A DNA stretch of 64,000 nt from Yersinia enterocolitica (GCA_002082245.2 NBTC02000002.1:2418001-2482000); one strand, 5' to 3'. Positions 1 to 12,356 are shown, counted from the stretch's first letter. A program made the numbers and translations. The notes: generated from the letters alone by a model not told the origin.

Positions 1-30
1 TGGCCCAGACTATAACAAGGATATTTCGGT

Positions 31-1086
31 ATGTTTTCCCGCCGTCGCCTAAAGTGGGCACTATTCAACCTGTGTTTCAGTACCGTCTTACCGTTGCATG
101 CCGCTACGACTCAGGCCGTTGGTCGAATCGCTGAACAACAAATCCGCCATATCAGCACCTACTTTCCCGGCCGTATGGCGGGTAGCCCGGCAGAATTACT
201 GGCTGCTGAGTATATCAACCACCGTTTTCAGCAAATGGGTTATCAAAGCAACCTGCGGGGTTTTAATACCCGTTATCTGTATACCAGTAAAAACGGTAAA
301 CCAAGCTGGCACACACTGACTGCCACCTCGGTGATTGCCGCTCGCAACATGACAACTCTCGATAAAAAGCAGGTGACTGGCAAAGCGGATGACCAGAAAC
401 AGATAATTATCATGGCGCACTTTGATACCTACACACCGCAAAGTGATAAAGATTTAGATAAGAATCTGGGTGGGCTGACGCTACAAGGGGTCGATGACAA
501 TGCGGCAGGGGTCGGCGTTATGCTGGAACTGGCTGAACATCTGAAAGACACACCATTGCGCTATGATTTGCGTTTTGTGGCACTCAGCGCCGAGGAGATA
601 GGTGCACAAGGTGCCGAGAACTATCTGCAACGAATGAGTAAAACGGAGAAAGCCAACACACTGCTAGTGATCAACTTAGATAGTCTGATAACCGGTGACC
701 GGCTCTATTTTAATGCCAGTAACCAGCCCACAGCCATTGCTGCAAGGGATCAAGCACTTGCGTTGGCACGTCGGTATGGCATTACTGCCGCCACAGTTAA
801 AAACCAGATTAGCTCCCCCTGTAGGGCGGATAAAAATATCTTCTATAGCGCCGGATTACCGGTGTTGTCTGTCGAAGCAAGCAACTACAGCCTGGGTAAC
901 AAAGAGGGTTGTCAGCAACGGGCCATCAGTAGCCACTTTCCTCAAGGTATAACCCGTCATCAAAGCCAGCTAGATAACTTAAATTATCTGGATAAGTACT
1001 TACCGGGTCGTATTAGTAAACGTTCACACGATAGTGTGAAAATATTGTTGCCCCTGATACAAGCGCTCGCTGCCGATAAAAAATAA
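31..1086 (+). CDS. iap: Alkaline phosphatase isozyme conversion aminopeptidase (M28 family)
   Basis: A periplasmic zinc aminopeptidase; the E. coli enzyme trims the N-terminal arginine of alkaline phosphatase. The 351-residue product starts with a basic stretch and hydrophobic core ending near LHAA (residue 25), a likely Sec signal peptide. M28 metal-binding motifs are visible: MAHFD (His about 130), GVDDNAAG (Asp about 155), SAEEIGAQGAENY (Glu about 188 and 189) and NLDSL (Asp about 217). Length is close to E. coli Iap. The start is preceded by AAGGA. The gene stands alone and is followed by a terminator hairpin. In E. coli iap borders the CRISPR-Cas locus; here hicAB follows. Confidence 0.9.
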   Translation: MFSRRRLKWALFNLCFSTVLPLHAATTQAVGRIAEQQIRHISTYFPGRMAGSPAELLAAEYINHRFQQMGYQSNLRGFNTRYLYTSKNGKPSWHTLTATSVIAARNMTTLDKKQVTGKADDQKQIIIMAHFDTYTPQSDKDLDKNLGGLTLQGVDDNAAGVGVMLELAEHLKDTPLRYDLRFVALSAEEIGAQGAENYLQRMSKTEKANTLLVINLDSLITGDRLYFNASNQPTAIAARDQALALARRYGITAATVKNQISSPCRADKNIFYSAGLPVLSVEASNYSLGNKEGCQQRAISSHFPQGITRHQSQLDNLNYLDKYLPGRISKRSHDSVKILLPLIQALAADKK

Positions 1087-1144
1087 TATGGGCTTTGCGT
1101 AACTTCGCGCAAAACACCGATAAAAACCAATAAATTCAACGTCA

Positions 1145-1170
1145 GGGTGATCATTATGATCGCCCTTTTT
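1145..1170 (+). terminator. Rho-independent terminator after iap
   Basis: Inverted repeat GGGTGATCA / TGATCGCCC with a 3-base loop and one G-T pair, followed by five T. It lies 59 bp after the iap stop codon and separates iap from hicA. Confidence 0.8.
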
Positions 1171-1191
1171 CGTGCTTTTCACGTATAACTC

Positions 1192-1255
1192 TTGGTGGGT
1201 ATGGCACCCATAATTAATTGACTCAATCTCGCTGGTAGGTATGATACCCACCAGC
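1192..1255 (+). promoter_or_regulatory. Predicted hicAB promoter with two HicB operator-like sites
   Basis: TTGACT at 1218-1223 and TATGAT at 1240-1245 with a 16-base spacer form a good sigma-70 promoter. A 25-bp near-perfect palindrome at 1231-1255 (arms GCTGGTAGGTAT and ATACCCACCAGC) covers the -10 box. A related, less symmetric copy (TTGGTGGGTATGGCACCCA) lies at 1192-1210. HicB antitoxins with a ribbon-helix-helix domain repress their own operons, so these are likely HicB operators; that role is inferred. Confidence 0.6.
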
Positions 1256-1273
1256 GACTCACCAGGAGGTCAC

Positions 1274-1474
1274 ATGGAGAGTGGCGAATTAATAAAGCGA
1301 TTGCAGGATACGGGCTGGCAAATCAGGGGTTGTAAAAAAACCAATGGCGGTAGCCATGTCACGATGTGCAAACCGGGTGTACGCAAGATCATTACGCTGC
1401 CCCATCCGCGCAAGGATACATCCAAAGGTGTTCTGCGGCAGGCTCAGCAGATTGCCGGAATTAAATTGATTTAA
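1274..1474 (+). CDS. hicA: HicA-family mRNA interferase toxin
   Basis: A 66-residue toxin of a type II toxin-antitoxin pair; HicA proteins have a dsRNA-binding-like fold and cleave mRNA. The family signature is clear: ELIKRLQDTGWQIRGCKKTNG, then GSHVTM with the catalytic His at about residue 28, then a basic C-terminal half. The ATG at 1274 has an ideal AGGAGGT seven bases upstream, which settles the start against an upstream in-frame codon. The partner hicB begins 118 bp later, an unusually long gap because an inverted-repeat element lies between them. Confidence 0.9.
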   Translation: MESGELIKRLQDTGWQIRGCKKTNGGSHVTMCKPGVRKIITLPHPRKDTSKGVLRQAQQIAGIKLI

Positions 1475-1484
1475 ACAAAGCCGC

Positions 1485-1572
1485 ATACCCTAAATCATTC
1501 AAGTTGCTGGAAGGTGTGAAATCACCCACTGGGAACCGCCTCCACACATACGGTTTGAATGATGGCGGGTAT
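1485..1572. mobile_element. 88-bp MITE-like inverted-repeat element between hicA and hicB
   Basis: The two ends are inverted repeats: ATACCCTAAATCATTCAA on the left and the complement of TTGAATGATGGCGGGTAT on the right (15 of 18 positions match). Inner GTGTG/CACAC stretches can extend the hairpin. The ends TACCC...GGGTA resemble those of the ERIC elements elsewhere in the window. It encodes nothing and separates two genes that usually touch or overlap. Confidence 0.6.
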
Positions 1573-1592
1573 AAACGCTTAGGGAGTTAACC

Positions 1593-2000
1593 ATGATCTA
1601 CCCTATTTTTATTTTCAGTACCACTGAAGGATTCGATGGATATTTTCCCGATCTTGACGGTTGTTTCTTTGCTGGCAATACCTTTGCCGATATCAGTAAA
1701 AATGCCGAAGAAGCCTTTGCTGTTCATATTGAAGCACTGATGGATGAAGGTTTTCCATTACCCACGCCCCCGAAAGATCCACAACGTTACATTGGGGATC
1801 CCCGGTTAAAAGAAGAAGGGGGGATTTTGGGGTTTGTTGAGATTGATCCGGCCAAATATGAAAGTAAGGCGGTCAAATTCAATCTGACCATGTCGCAAAA
1901 TCTGCTGACCGCCATTGATAAGTTTATCGCCACACACCGGGGTTATAAGAACCGTAGCCAATTTCTGGCTGAATTGGCACGTGAGAGAATCATCAGCTAA
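1593..2000 (+). CDS. hicB: HicB-family antitoxin
   Basis: The 135-residue antitoxin and autorepressor paired with HicA. Residues 1 to about 50 form the HicB partial RNase H fold (FPDLDGCFFAG, then EEAFAVHIEALMDEGFPLP). Residues from about 90 to 135 look like a ribbon-helix-helix DNA-binding domain (KFNLTMSQNLLTAIDKF, then GYKNRSQFLAELARERI). The ATG has GGGAG nine bases upstream, so it can be translated independently of hicA. Both domains are intact. The 88-bp element upstream may alter the toxin/antitoxin ratio. Confidence 0.88.
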   Translation: MIYPIFIFSTTEGFDGYFPDLDGCFFAGNTFADISKNAEEAFAVHIEALMDEGFPLPTPPKDPQRYIGDPRLKEEGGILGFVEIDPAKYESKAVKFNLTMSQNLLTAIDKFIATHRGYKNRSQFLAELARERIIS

Positions 2001-2013
2001 TAGATAATGAAAA

Positions 2014-2036
2014 TGAGGGCGCAGGCAGCGCCCTCA
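2014..2036. terminator. Hairpin between convergent hicB and cysH
   Basis: Perfect 9-bp stem TGAGGGCGC / GCGCCCTCA with a 5-base loop, 13 bp after hicB. It has no T-run, so it may be a weak terminator or an RNA-stabilising hairpin. Confidence 0.45.
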
Positions 2037-2183
2037 GACCACAGACAAATTCAAATAAAGGGAGAACGTGCAGTTGGGTGTAGCCGTTACGCATCAATCG
2101 CCGGAGCGCCCATCGGGGGCGGTCTACTTTTCACTCACTGAGCTGTAACACTCACAGGGCTATCAATAGCGTTGATATTAGCC

Positions 2184-2918
2184 TCAGCCTTCATGCAGGC
2201 CGCATTCGCGTTTCAAACCAAAGAAGCGAGTTTCCTCTTCGCTCATTCCCGGTTCCCATTTACGGGTGGTGTGAGTATCCCCGACCGATAAATAACCCTG
2301 TTCCCAAAGAGGGTGATAGCTCAGGCCATTTTGAGTCAGATATTGGTAAATCTGCCGATTGTCCCAATCGATAATCGGTAGCAACTTGAAGACACCGCGC
2401 TGAATGGCTAACACCGGTAGCTGCGCCCGGCTGCCTGATTGTTCACGGCGAAGACCAGCAAACCACGTTTGAGCCCCCAGCGTTTCCAACGCCCGATTCA
2501 TGGGTTCCACTTTGTTCAGGTCATTGTAACGTTCAATACCCTCGACTCCTTGCTCCCACAATTTACCGTAACGGGCTTCCTGCCAAGCCGAGCTATGAGG
2601 GGCACGAAATACCTGTAAGTTAAGTTGAAGCTTCTCAGTCAAGTCATCAATAAACTGATAAGTTTCTGGGAATAGGTAACCGGTATCAGTAATAATTACT
2701 GGAATATCAGAACGTTGCCGCGTAACAAGATGCAAACAAACGGCGGCCTGAATACCAAAGCTGGAAGAAAGTACAAACTCGCCCGGTAGATTTTCCAATG
2801 CCCAGCTCACCCGTTCTTGCGCGGTTAAATGCTCAAGTTGACCGTTAACCAGTGCCAGTGCCGCCGCTTGTTCTGCTTTCGGCAGGGCATTAAGTTCACT
2901 CAAGTTAAATTGGCTCAC
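2184..2918 (-). CDS. cysH: Phosphoadenosine phosphosulfate (PAPS) reductase
   Basis: Reduces PAPS to sulfite with electrons from thioredoxin or glutaredoxin, in cytoplasmic sulfate assimilation. The 244-residue protein has the family length. It shows the PAPS-binding region beginning [12 protein letters not shown] and ends in the conserved ECGLHEG motif with the single catalytic cysteine at about residue 239. The protein lacks the extra cysteine pairs of Fe-S APS reductases, consistent with a PAPS enzyme. The start overlaps the cysI stop by 4 bp (ATGA), so cysJ, cysI and cysH form one operon with translational coupling. Confidence 0.96.
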   Translation of the reverse strand: MSQFNLSELNALPKAEQAAALALVNGQLEHLTAQERVSWALENLPGEFVLSSSFGIQAAVCLHLVTRQRSDIPVIITDTGYLFPETYQFIDDLTEKLQLNLQVFRAPHSSAWQEARYGKLWEQGVEGIERYNDLNKVEPMNRALETLGAQTWFAGLRREQSGSRAQLPVLAIQRGVFKLLPIIDWDNRQIYQYLTQNGLSYHPLWEQGYLSVGDTHTTRKWEPGMSEEETRFFGLKRECGLHEG

Positions 2919-4645
2919 ACCGCCTCCTGTACGTCATAAAAATCACGGGCTGAATCAATCACTGGAGCAATCACACCAACGCGAATCACAAAGTCACCGA
3001 AACCTTCATCAGCATGGCGCTCTTTTGCCCAGCGCCCAACCAACTGATCGGTAATTGACAGAATTTCATCTTCGGTGATGTTTTCACGATACATCCGCGG
3101 TATCCGAGTGCCTTCCCGGTTGCCACCCAGATGCAGGTTATAACGACCAACGGCTTTACCCACCAGCCCTACTTCTGCCAGTAAAGCACGGCCACAGCCG
3201 TTCGGGCAGCCAGTAACTCGCATCACAATATGTTCATTGGGCAAACCGTGTTGCTGCAAAATACCTTCAATACGGGTAACAAACTCTGGCAGGAAGCGTT
3301 CAGCTTCTGCCATAGCCAATGGGCAGGTTGGGAATGAAACACACGCCATGGAGTTCTCACGCTGCGGGCTGACACTGTCATCTATCAAGCCATGCTCACG
3401 GGCCAGCGCCTCAATACGGGCTTTATCTTTTTCCGGCACCCCTGCCACAATCAGGTTCTGATTCGCAGTTAAGCGGAAATCACCCTGATGGATTTTAGCA
3501 ATTTCTGCCACACCGGTTTTCAGGCTACGGCCAGGATAATCTAGCAAACGGCCATTTTCGATAAACAGGGTTAAATGCCATTTTTTATCGATCCCTTTGA
3601 CCCAGCCAATACGATCGCCACGACCAGTAAATTGATAAGGTTTAATAGCCCCGAAACTGACGCCTGCGCGCTTTTCAACTTCCGCTTTGAACGTTTCTAC
3701 CCCTACTCGCTCCAACGTATATTTGGTTTTAGCATTTTTGCGATCAGTACGATTGCCCCAATCCCGCTGCGTGGTAACAACCGCTTCAGCGATAGCCAGC
3801 GTGTGTTGCAGCGGAATGTAACCAAATTCACTCGCTTTACGGGGATAGGTATTCTTATCACCATGAGCAATGGATAACCCACCGCCTACTAACACGTTAA
3901 AACCAATCAGTTTGCCTTTATCAGCGACAGCCACAAAGTTGAGATCGTTGGCGTGTAGATCCACATCATTTTGCGGCGGAATAACAACTGTGGTTTTAAA
4001 TTTACGCGGTAAATAGGTCGCGCCGAGAATCGGCTCCTCATCGGTGGTCGCCACTTTTTCCGCATCCAACCAAATTTCGGCATAAGCGCGAGTACGCGGC
4101 AGCAAATGCTCAGAAATCTTTTTCGCCCATTCGTAGGCTTCCTGATGTAGCACCGATTCCACCGGGTTCGACGTACACAGTACATTACGGTTTACATCGT
4201 TTGCCGTCGCCAACGCATCCAGCCCCAATTGATTAAGCAACTGATGGGCCGGTTTAACATTACCTTTCAGAATGCCATGGAACTGGAATGTCTGGCGATT
4301 GGTGATACGGATACTGCCGTATAAGGTGTTATCCGCCGCAAACTTATCAATTCCCAACCATTGCTGTGGGGTAATAATCCCCCCCGGCAAGCGGCAACGT
4401 AGCATCATGGCATGACGTGGTTCCAGCTTCTGCTCGGCGCGTTCGGCGCGGATATCACGGTCATCCTGCTGGTACATACCGTGAAAGCGGATTAACAGGA
4501 AGTTGTCGCCATTGAAACCACCCGTTAGACCGTCATTCAAGTCTTTGGCAATGGTCCCACGCAGGAAATTGCTTTCCGACTTCATACGTTCGCCATCAGA
4601 CAGTTTTCCAGTAACGACTAATGGTCCTGGGTGTTTTTCATTCAT
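2915..4645 (-). CDS. cysI: Sulfite reductase (NADPH) hemoprotein beta-component
   Basis: Catalyses the six-electron reduction of sulfite to sulfide at a coupled siroheme and [4Fe-4S] cluster, fed by the CysJ flavoprotein. The 576-residue product begins [11 protein letters not shown], as in the family. It carries the four cluster ligands in two motifs: CVSFPTC near residues 434-440 and CPNGC near 479-483. The ATG overlaps the cysJ stop codon (TGATG) and the end overlaps cysH by 4 bp. The operon is normally controlled by CysB. Confidence 0.97.
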   Translation of the reverse strand: MNEKHPGPLVVTGKLSDGERMKSESNFLRGTIAKDLNDGLTGGFNGDNFLLIRFHGMYQQDDRDIRAERAEQKLEPRHAMMLRCRLPGGIITPQQWLGIDKFAADNTLYGSIRITNRQTFQFHGILKGNVKPAHQLLNQLGLDALATANDVNRNVLCTSNPVESVLHQEAYEWAKKISEHLLPRTRAYAEIWLDAEKVATTDEEPILGATYLPRKFKTTVVIPPQNDVDLHANDLNFVAVADKGKLIGFNVLVGGGLSIAHGDKNTYPRKASEFGYIPLQHTLAIAEAVVTTQRDWGNRTDRKNAKTKYTLERVGVETFKAEVEKRAGVSFGAIKPYQFTGRGDRIGWVKGIDKKWHLTLFIENGRLLDYPGRSLKTGVAEIAKIHQGDFRLTANQNLIVAGVPEKDKARIEALAREHGLIDDSVSPQRENSMACVSFPTCPLAMAEAERFLPEFVTRIEGILQQHGLPNEHIVMRVTGCPNGCGRALLAEVGLVGKAVGRYNLHLGGNREGTRIPRMYRENITEDEILSITDQLVGRWAKERHADEGFGDFVIRVGVIAPVIDSARDFYDVQEAV

Positions 4646-6450
4646 CAGTACACATCCCGCTGATAACGGCGCGCCAGGCGCAGCTCACTTAAATATTCAT
4701 CAGCCTGCTCGGTATCCATTGCACCGTGCAGAGCCACCACGTCCAGTAAAACCTGCTCAACGTCTTTGGCCATGCGGTTAGCATCGCCACAGACGTAAAT
4801 GTGGGCACCTTGTTGTATCCAGTTCCACAGTTCTGCGCCCTGTGCACGCAGTTTGTCTTGTACGTATATTTTATGGGCCTGATCGCGCGACCAAGCCAGA
4901 TCAATGCGGGTCAGCAAGCCGTCTTTAACATAGCGCTGCCATTCAACCTGATAGAGGAAATCCTCGGTGAAATGAGGGTTGCCAAAGAACAACCAATTCT
5001 TGCCACTCGCACCATCGGCCTCACGCTGTTGCATAAAGGCGCGGAAAGGTGCAATACCGGTACCGGGGCCAATCATGATAACTGGCGTTTCCGGGTTAGC
5101 AGGCAGGCGGAAGTTATCGTTATGTTCGATAAAGACACGAATATCACCCTCCACTTCCAGCCGATCAGCCAAATACCCTGACGCCCCTCCAGTACGTGGT
5201 CGCCCATCAATGTCATAGCGCACCACACCCACAGTGATATGTACTTCGTTTTCAGTCTCAGCCTGTGAGGAAGCAATGGAGTACAAACGCGGCGTCAGTG
5301 GCCGTAACAGCGCAATCAACTGATCAGCATTGAGATCAGACGGGGCCTGTCTAACCATATCAACGATCGGGGTATTTTTGGCATATTGTTGCAGCGCCGG
5401 TTTATCTGCCAGCAGCGCAATCAGCTTCTCATCACGGGAAAGTGCCGCATACTTATCAACGATCAGCGTCGTATTTTGTGTCAGTTCAAAATGGCTGCGC
5501 AATGCCTGTGCCAGTGGCAGATTCTGCCCGTCGACACTGACCTGTTCGTCGCCTTTAAGCCACAACAGAGCGAGTAGCTCGTCTACCAGGGCCGGGTCAT
5601 TATCAAACCAGACCCCCAGTGCATCACCGGGTTGGTAACGCAGACCTGAATCGGCTAAATCTATTTCAATGTGGCGGACATCTTTTTCGGAGTTACGGCC
5701 TGTCACTTTCTGCTGTACCGATAATTGCGCGGTCAGTGGTGCCGTTTTGCTGTATGGGCTGGACGTTATTTCATCCACGACACCACTTTGCGTTACCGCC
5801 GCCGCAGTTGCCGATTGTGCCGGCACCCGAGCCTGTAACACTGCAACGATCTGCTGACGCCACTGCTGTGCCGATTCCTGATATTCCACATCCGCATCGA
5901 CACGATCCAATAAGCGCTGAGCACCAAGTTCCGCCAATTTGCTGTCGAAATCTTTACCTGCTTGGCAAAAGTGCTCGTAAGAGGTGTCCCCTAATCCAAA
6001 CACAGCAAAGGCGGTTTCCGGCAACTTAGGCGCTTTTTTAGAGAATAAGTATTTGTGCAATGCAACCGCTTCTTCCGCGGGTTCACCTTCGCCCTGAGTG
6101 GAGGCAACGACAATTAATAGGCGTTCTTGTGCAATTTGCTTAAACTTATAATCACCCGCATTGACCAAATTGACATTAAGTTTAGCCGCCAGAAGGTCAT
6201 CACGTAGCTGTTCCGCCAAGCGGCGTGCATTACCTGTCTGAGAGGCAGAAATAAGGGTAATCGTCAGCGCTGGCGGAGCCACTGCCGCTGGGGTTGCAGC
6301 CACACCTGGCTGTTGATTAACCATGCCCCAGAAATAACCGGACAACCATGCCATTTGGGTTGGGGAAAACTCACCAACCGCCGCCTGTAAGCGGGCTAAC
6401 TGCTCCGGCGATAGCGGAAGTAAAGAAGTAGGAGGAACCTGAGTCGTCAT
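4645..6450 (-). CDS. cysJ: Sulfite reductase (NADPH) flavoprotein alpha-component
   Basis: Passes electrons from NADPH through FAD and FMN to CysI. The 601-residue protein has an N-terminal flavodoxin domain ([20 protein letters not shown] from about 70, then STQGEGEP), a cytochrome P450 reductase-like FAD domain (RLYSIASSQ), an NADPH-binding domain ([16 protein letters not shown]), and the conserved C-terminus RRYQRDVY. The start at 6450 gives MTTQVPP as in other enterobacteria; an ATG four codons upstream (6462), directly after AAGGGA, is the alternative. First gene of cysJIH. Confidence 0.96.
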   Translation of the reverse strand: MTTQVPPTSLLPLSPEQLARLQAAVGEFSPTQMAWLSGYFWGMVNQQPGVAATPAAVAPPALTITLISASQTGNARRLAEQLRDDLLAAKLNVNLVNAGDYKFKQIAQERLLIVVASTQGEGEPAEEAVALHKYLFSKKAPKLPETAFAVFGLGDTSYEHFCQAGKDFDSKLAELGAQRLLDRVDADVEYQESAQQWRQQIVAVLQARVPAQSATAAAVTQSGVVDEITSSPYSKTAPLTAQLSVQQKVTGRNSEKDVRHIEIDLADSGLRYQPGDALGVWFDNDPALVDELLALLWLKGDEQVSVDGQNLPLAQALRSHFELTQNTTLIVDKYAALSRDEKLIALLADKPALQQYAKNTPIVDMVRQAPSDLNADQLIALLRPLTPRLYSIASSQAETENEVHITVGVVRYDIDGRPRTGGASGYLADRLEVEGDIRVFIEHNDNFRLPANPETPVIMIGPGTGIAPFRAFMQQREADGASGKNWLFFGNPHFTEDFLYQVEWQRYVKDGLLTRIDLAWSRDQAHKIYVQDKLRAQGAELWNWIQQGAHIYVCGDANRMAKDVEQVLLDVVALHGAMDTEQADEYLSELRLARRYQRDVY

Positions 6451-6820
6451 TGCAGTACGCATTCCCTTAAGCTTTAGCCAGTGTCAGTCGATCTATTTTC
6501 AGCACATATTTCTTAATGTTTGTAAGGTTAACCATCCCGATAATAACAATTAAAGAAGCGATAGAAATAATAAATAACCAAAACGACTAAGCGGTTTTTC
6601 AGGTAATGGATATGAGTTAAAGTGTTCAACTTATTAAGAAAATTTTCACTAACCCATATCAAGCTATTAATTTACTACGTCTACATATAAATCAGTAAGC
6701 TACGGGTAAAAGACTGGATTGGCAGGGGCCAAGAAGCGCTCCCCGTTGTGCGCTTTCATAGCCAGCAGAGGTGCTTTCCGGTACTATGCGGCGGTTTTTT
6801 GAGTCAATAAGGTCAGGACT
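6451..6820. other. Divergent cysJ/queD intergenic region
   Basis: About 370 bp, AT-rich between about 6500 and 6700. It must hold the cysJ promoter (minus) and the queD promoter (plus). By analogy with other enterobacteria a CysB site should be near cysJ, but CysB sites are too degenerate to place by eye. No small gene, ERIC repeat or riboswitch was recognised. Confidence 0.5.
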
Positions 6821-7183
6821 ATGAGCACCACCCTATTTAAAGATTTTCAATTTGAAGCCGCTCACCGACTGCCCCATGTTGCGGAAGGTCATAAGTGTGG
6901 CCGTTTGCACGGTCATTCATTTATGGTCCGTATCGAGGTTACCGGTGAAGTCGATGATCACTCCGGCTGGGTGATGGATTTTGCTGATCTGAAAGCAGCA
7001 TTTAAACCTATTTGGGAACGACTGGATCACTACTATCTGAATGATATTCCTGGTTTGGAAAACCCGACCAGTGAAGTGCTGGCCAGTTGGATTTGGCAAC
7101 AGCTTAAACCGCAGCTACCAGAACTGAGCGCAGTAATGGTGAAAGAGACCTGTTCTGCGGGCTGCGTTTATCGCGGCGAATAA
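6821..7183 (+). CDS. queD: 6-carboxy-5,6,7,8-tetrahydropterin synthase
   Basis: Converts dihydroneopterin triphosphate to 6-carboxytetrahydropterin, the second step of queuosine/7-deazaguanine synthesis. The 120-residue protein has the full family length. It shows the zinc ligands as FEAAHRLPH (His about 16) and LHGHSF (His about 31 and 33), a catalytic Cys about 27 in KCGRLHGH, and a C-terminal KETCSAGC. It is convergent with queE, the next enzyme of the pathway. Only two ERIC-type elements separate the two genes. Confidence 0.95.
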   Translation: MSTTLFKDFQFEAAHRLPHVAEGHKCGRLHGHSFMVRIEVTGEVDDHSGWVMDFADLKAAFKPIWERLDHYYLNDIPGLENPTSEVLASWIWQQLKPQLPELSAVMVKETCSAGCVYRGE

Positions 7184-7186
7184 ATC

Positions 7187-7416
7187 GATCCCCAAAGTCA
7201 TTGATGTTGCAGCAAGGCAGCATGCGCTGGCCCGCAGGGTGAGCCTGTTATAAGGCTCATAATCCCAATGAGCTTACATGAGTAAGTGATTTGGGTGACA
7301 AATCTGTCGGGAGCAGATTTGAACGCTGCTTGCAGCGGCCTCACAGAGGCGAGGCCCATGGACGGGCCGAGTAATGAGCGCCGCAACACGGCTGCGGCGG
7401 CAAGGACGAAGGGGAT
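7187..7416. repeat. ERIC element with internal insertion
   Basis: Begins ATCCCCAAAGTCATTG four bases after the queD stop. It contains the ERIC core GAGCTTACATGAGTAAGTGA and ends GGCAAGGACGAAGGGGAT. An extra segment (about 7300 to 7370, including GAGGCGAGGCCCATGGACGG) makes it about 230 bp instead of about 127. Similar insertions occur in the copies at 26073 and 45871. Confidence 0.8.
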
Positions 7417-7539
7417 CCCCAAAGTCATTAATGTTGCAGCAAGACAGCAAGTGAATGAATCCCAATGAGCTTACATGAGTAAGTGATTTGGGTGAATGAG
7501 CGCCGCAACACGGCTGCGGCGGCAAGGACGAAGGGGATT
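7413..7539. repeat. ERIC element, second tandem copy
   Basis: A copy of standard length (about 127 bp) starting in the last bases of the first one. Its right 60 bp are almost identical to those of the first copy. Its right end GGGGAT runs into the TAA stop codon of queE, read on the minus strand at 7538-7540. Confidence 0.8.
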
Positions 7540-8209
7540 AAGCGATATTTAAATACTTATGCGTCTGCATCGACAACCGCCAATTCTTGGCAATACAAAT
7601 TTCGATACAGAGCTTAGTGGCGTCGTCTTTCTGGCTGATGGGTTGTAGCGCAATAATCCGCTTTTTGTCGTCATCCAGCGTGGCAAGCAGTGCCTCTAAT
7701 GCCTCGATATCACGCATGCGGCCAACCGGATGTTTGATTTCATCGGCGCGTTGCAATGCCTGAGGCAATACTTTCAGGCCACTGCGCATATTCACTTTTG
7801 GCGAAACCGTCACCCAGGTCGTCGCTGAACACCGCACATCATGCGTGCCGCTGGTTTCAATCTGGCAGCTATAACCGGCCTGCTCCAACAATGAGGTTAA
7901 GGGGAACAAGTCGTAAATAGCGGGTTCTCCACCAGTGATGACAACGTGGCGTGCGGTATATCCCTGCTGAGAGAAAATATCTAATAGCTGCTGTGCGCTG
8001 GCCTCCCCCCAGGCATCACTTTCTGCGGTTTTAACCATAATGCGCTGCATATCGACTTCCCGATCGGCTTCCTTTTCCCAAGTGTGTTTGGTATCGCACC
8101 AGCTACAACCTACCGGGCAGCCCTGCAAACGCACAAAGATCGCCGGTACACCGGTGAAGTAACCCTCGCCTTGCAAGGTTTGGAACATCTCATTAATCGG
8201 GTACAGCAT
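7538..8209 (-). CDS. queE: 7-carboxy-7-deazaguanine synthase (radical SAM)
   Basis: Radical SAM enzyme that contracts 6-carboxytetrahydropterin to 7-carboxy-7-deazaguanine, directly after QueD. The product from 8209 has 223 residues. It carries the SAM [4Fe-4S] cysteines in GCPVGCSWCDTKHTW (about residues 31-45), a GGEPA motif, and the conserved C-terminus SMQTHKYLNIA. Start 8209 (MLYPINEMFQ) matches the family and has an AGAG-type site upstream; an ATG six codons earlier (8227) lacks one. Confidence 0.94.
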   Translation of the reverse strand: MLYPINEMFQTLQGEGYFTGVPAIFVRLQGCPVGCSWCDTKHTWEKEADREVDMQRIMVKTAESDAWGEASAQQLLDIFSQQGYTARHVVITGGEPAIYDLFPLTSLLEQAGYSCQIETSGTHDVRCSATTWVTVSPKVNMRSGLKVLPQALQRADEIKHPVGRMRDIEALEALLATLDDDKKRIIALQPISQKDDATKLCIEICIAKNWRLSMQTHKYLNIA

Positions 8210-8268
8210 CAGTTTCTCTATATTCATTCAAGCCAATCGGCGATTATCGCAGATTCTCTGACTGTGAC

Positions 8269-8298
8269 CAAACTGGCAACGCTTATGCTGCCAGTTTG
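8269..8298 (-). terminator. Hairpin after sodC
   Basis: Perfect 10-bp inverted repeat CAAACTGGCA / TGCCAGTTTG with a 10-base loop, 15 bp downstream of the sodC stop and upstream of queE. The following T-run is short, so termination strength is uncertain. Confidence 0.5.
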
Positions 8299-8312
8299 TC
8301 TGTATCAGAGTA

Positions 8313-8837
8313 TTACTCAATCACGCCACAAGCCATGCGCGCACCACCACCGCCTAACGGCATTGGATGATCGGCATAGTTGTCGCCACCGGCATGGATC
8401 ATCAGGGCATGCTGCTTCAGTTCAGAGAGTGATTTCAGCCGTGGAGCCAATACCTGATAAGTCGCGCTGCCATCAGCATTCACAACCAGTCCCGGCAAAT
8501 CCCCCAGATGCCCTTTGTCATTATAAGGGCCAAGGTGTACGGCAGTTTTTTGTGGATCAAAATGGCCGCCAGCAGCAAGGGCTGGCACGGGTTTGCCGTC
8601 TTTCTGCCCTGGTGCACAACTTGGGTTTTCATGCAGATGGAATCCATGAATCCCCGCCACCAGCCCGGTCAAATTGGGCGTGAACAATAAACCATAAGGT
8701 GTTTCAGTCACTGTCACCGTGCCCAGAGCTTTACCATTACCTTCAGGGAGTGCTTCGTTCATGGTCACAGTAACGCCTGCAGCCAGCACACTGCTGGTAA
8801 AAAGCATCGCTGGCAACATTAAGTATTTCAGTTTCAT
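8313..8837 (-). CDS. sodC: Periplasmic Cu,Zn superoxide dismutase
   Basis: Dismutates superoxide in the periplasm. The 174-residue precursor has a signal peptide ending near SSVLAAG (residues 1 to about 20). Copper and zinc ligands are visible in GFHLHENPSC, GGHFDP, TAVHLGPYNDKGHLGDLPG and HALMIHAGGDNYADHP. The two disulfide cysteines are in ENPSC and RMACGV. It is transcribed alone between queE and eno, a position where E. coli K-12 has no sodC, so it has moved or been inserted relative to that genome. Confidence 0.95.
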   Translation of the reverse strand: MKLKYLMLPAMLFTSSVLAAGVTVTMNEALPEGNGKALGTVTVTETPYGLLFTPNLTGLVAGIHGFHLHENPSCAPGQKDGKPVPALAAGGHFDPQKTAVHLGPYNDKGHLGDLPGLVVNADGSATYQVLAPRLKSLSELKQHALMIHAGGDNYADHPMPLGGGGARMACGVIE

Positions 8838-9065
8838 CCGTTATCTTCCTTTATGCATTATTGTCGAATCATTCGGGTACACATTAATGATAACGGGTGA
8901 TGAATTATCTGCACGGCAGCGGTGTAAGAGATGTGAAGCCGATGTGTGGGGTGGGTGAGATTCAGATTAATCCCGCAGAGGTAAGTAAGTGGTAATAACA
9001 GGCTAATTTGTAACAATGACAGCTCACGGCCAGCATATTACCGAAGCTTGCCCCGCCATATCCCA

Positions 9066-9094
9066 TAAAAAAACCCGCCTATTAAGGCGGGCTT
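9066..9094 (-). terminator. Rho-independent terminator of eno
   Basis: On the minus strand: AGCCCGCC, loop TTAAT, GGCGGGT followed by seven T. It is 40 bp after the eno stop. The complement is also A-rich, so some activity in the other direction is possible. Confidence 0.85.
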
Positions 9095-9132
9095 TATCAA
9101 CAAACTGTTTTACTGAAGGTAACGCGCAGTAA

Positions 9133-12160
<3,028 letters not shown>

Positions 12161-12356
12161 TTAGGTTTAAAGACGATGGAAGAACCAAGACGGGAAAGTA
12201 GTATACTCGAACCTTGGTTTCGCTACAAACTATCTCCGCGCCAGTGGCCATTTTCGCTACCAAAACCGCACGGAACATCGTCTTGCTATCCATTATAATT
12301 CAATATATTAACGTAATTAAAATCCAACAACCATCCGCCAAATGAATTAAAACACC

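Noticed and set aside
5619..6029. A 136-codon plus-strand frame inside cysJ
   Set aside because: Antisense shadow of a well-conserved gene; the residues show no recognisable domain.
6700..6780. Possible riboswitch or leader structure before queD
   Set aside because: There is a weak GAAGCGC/GCGCTTTC pairing only; no known riboswitch core could be recognised.
7198..7525. Open frames in the queD-queE gap
   Set aside because: They are entirely within ERIC-type repeats and have no start signals.
7187..7539. Possible CRISPR array from repeated segments in tandem
   Set aside because: Only two long copies, with ERIC ends and no short repeats or unique spacers; no cas gene in the window.
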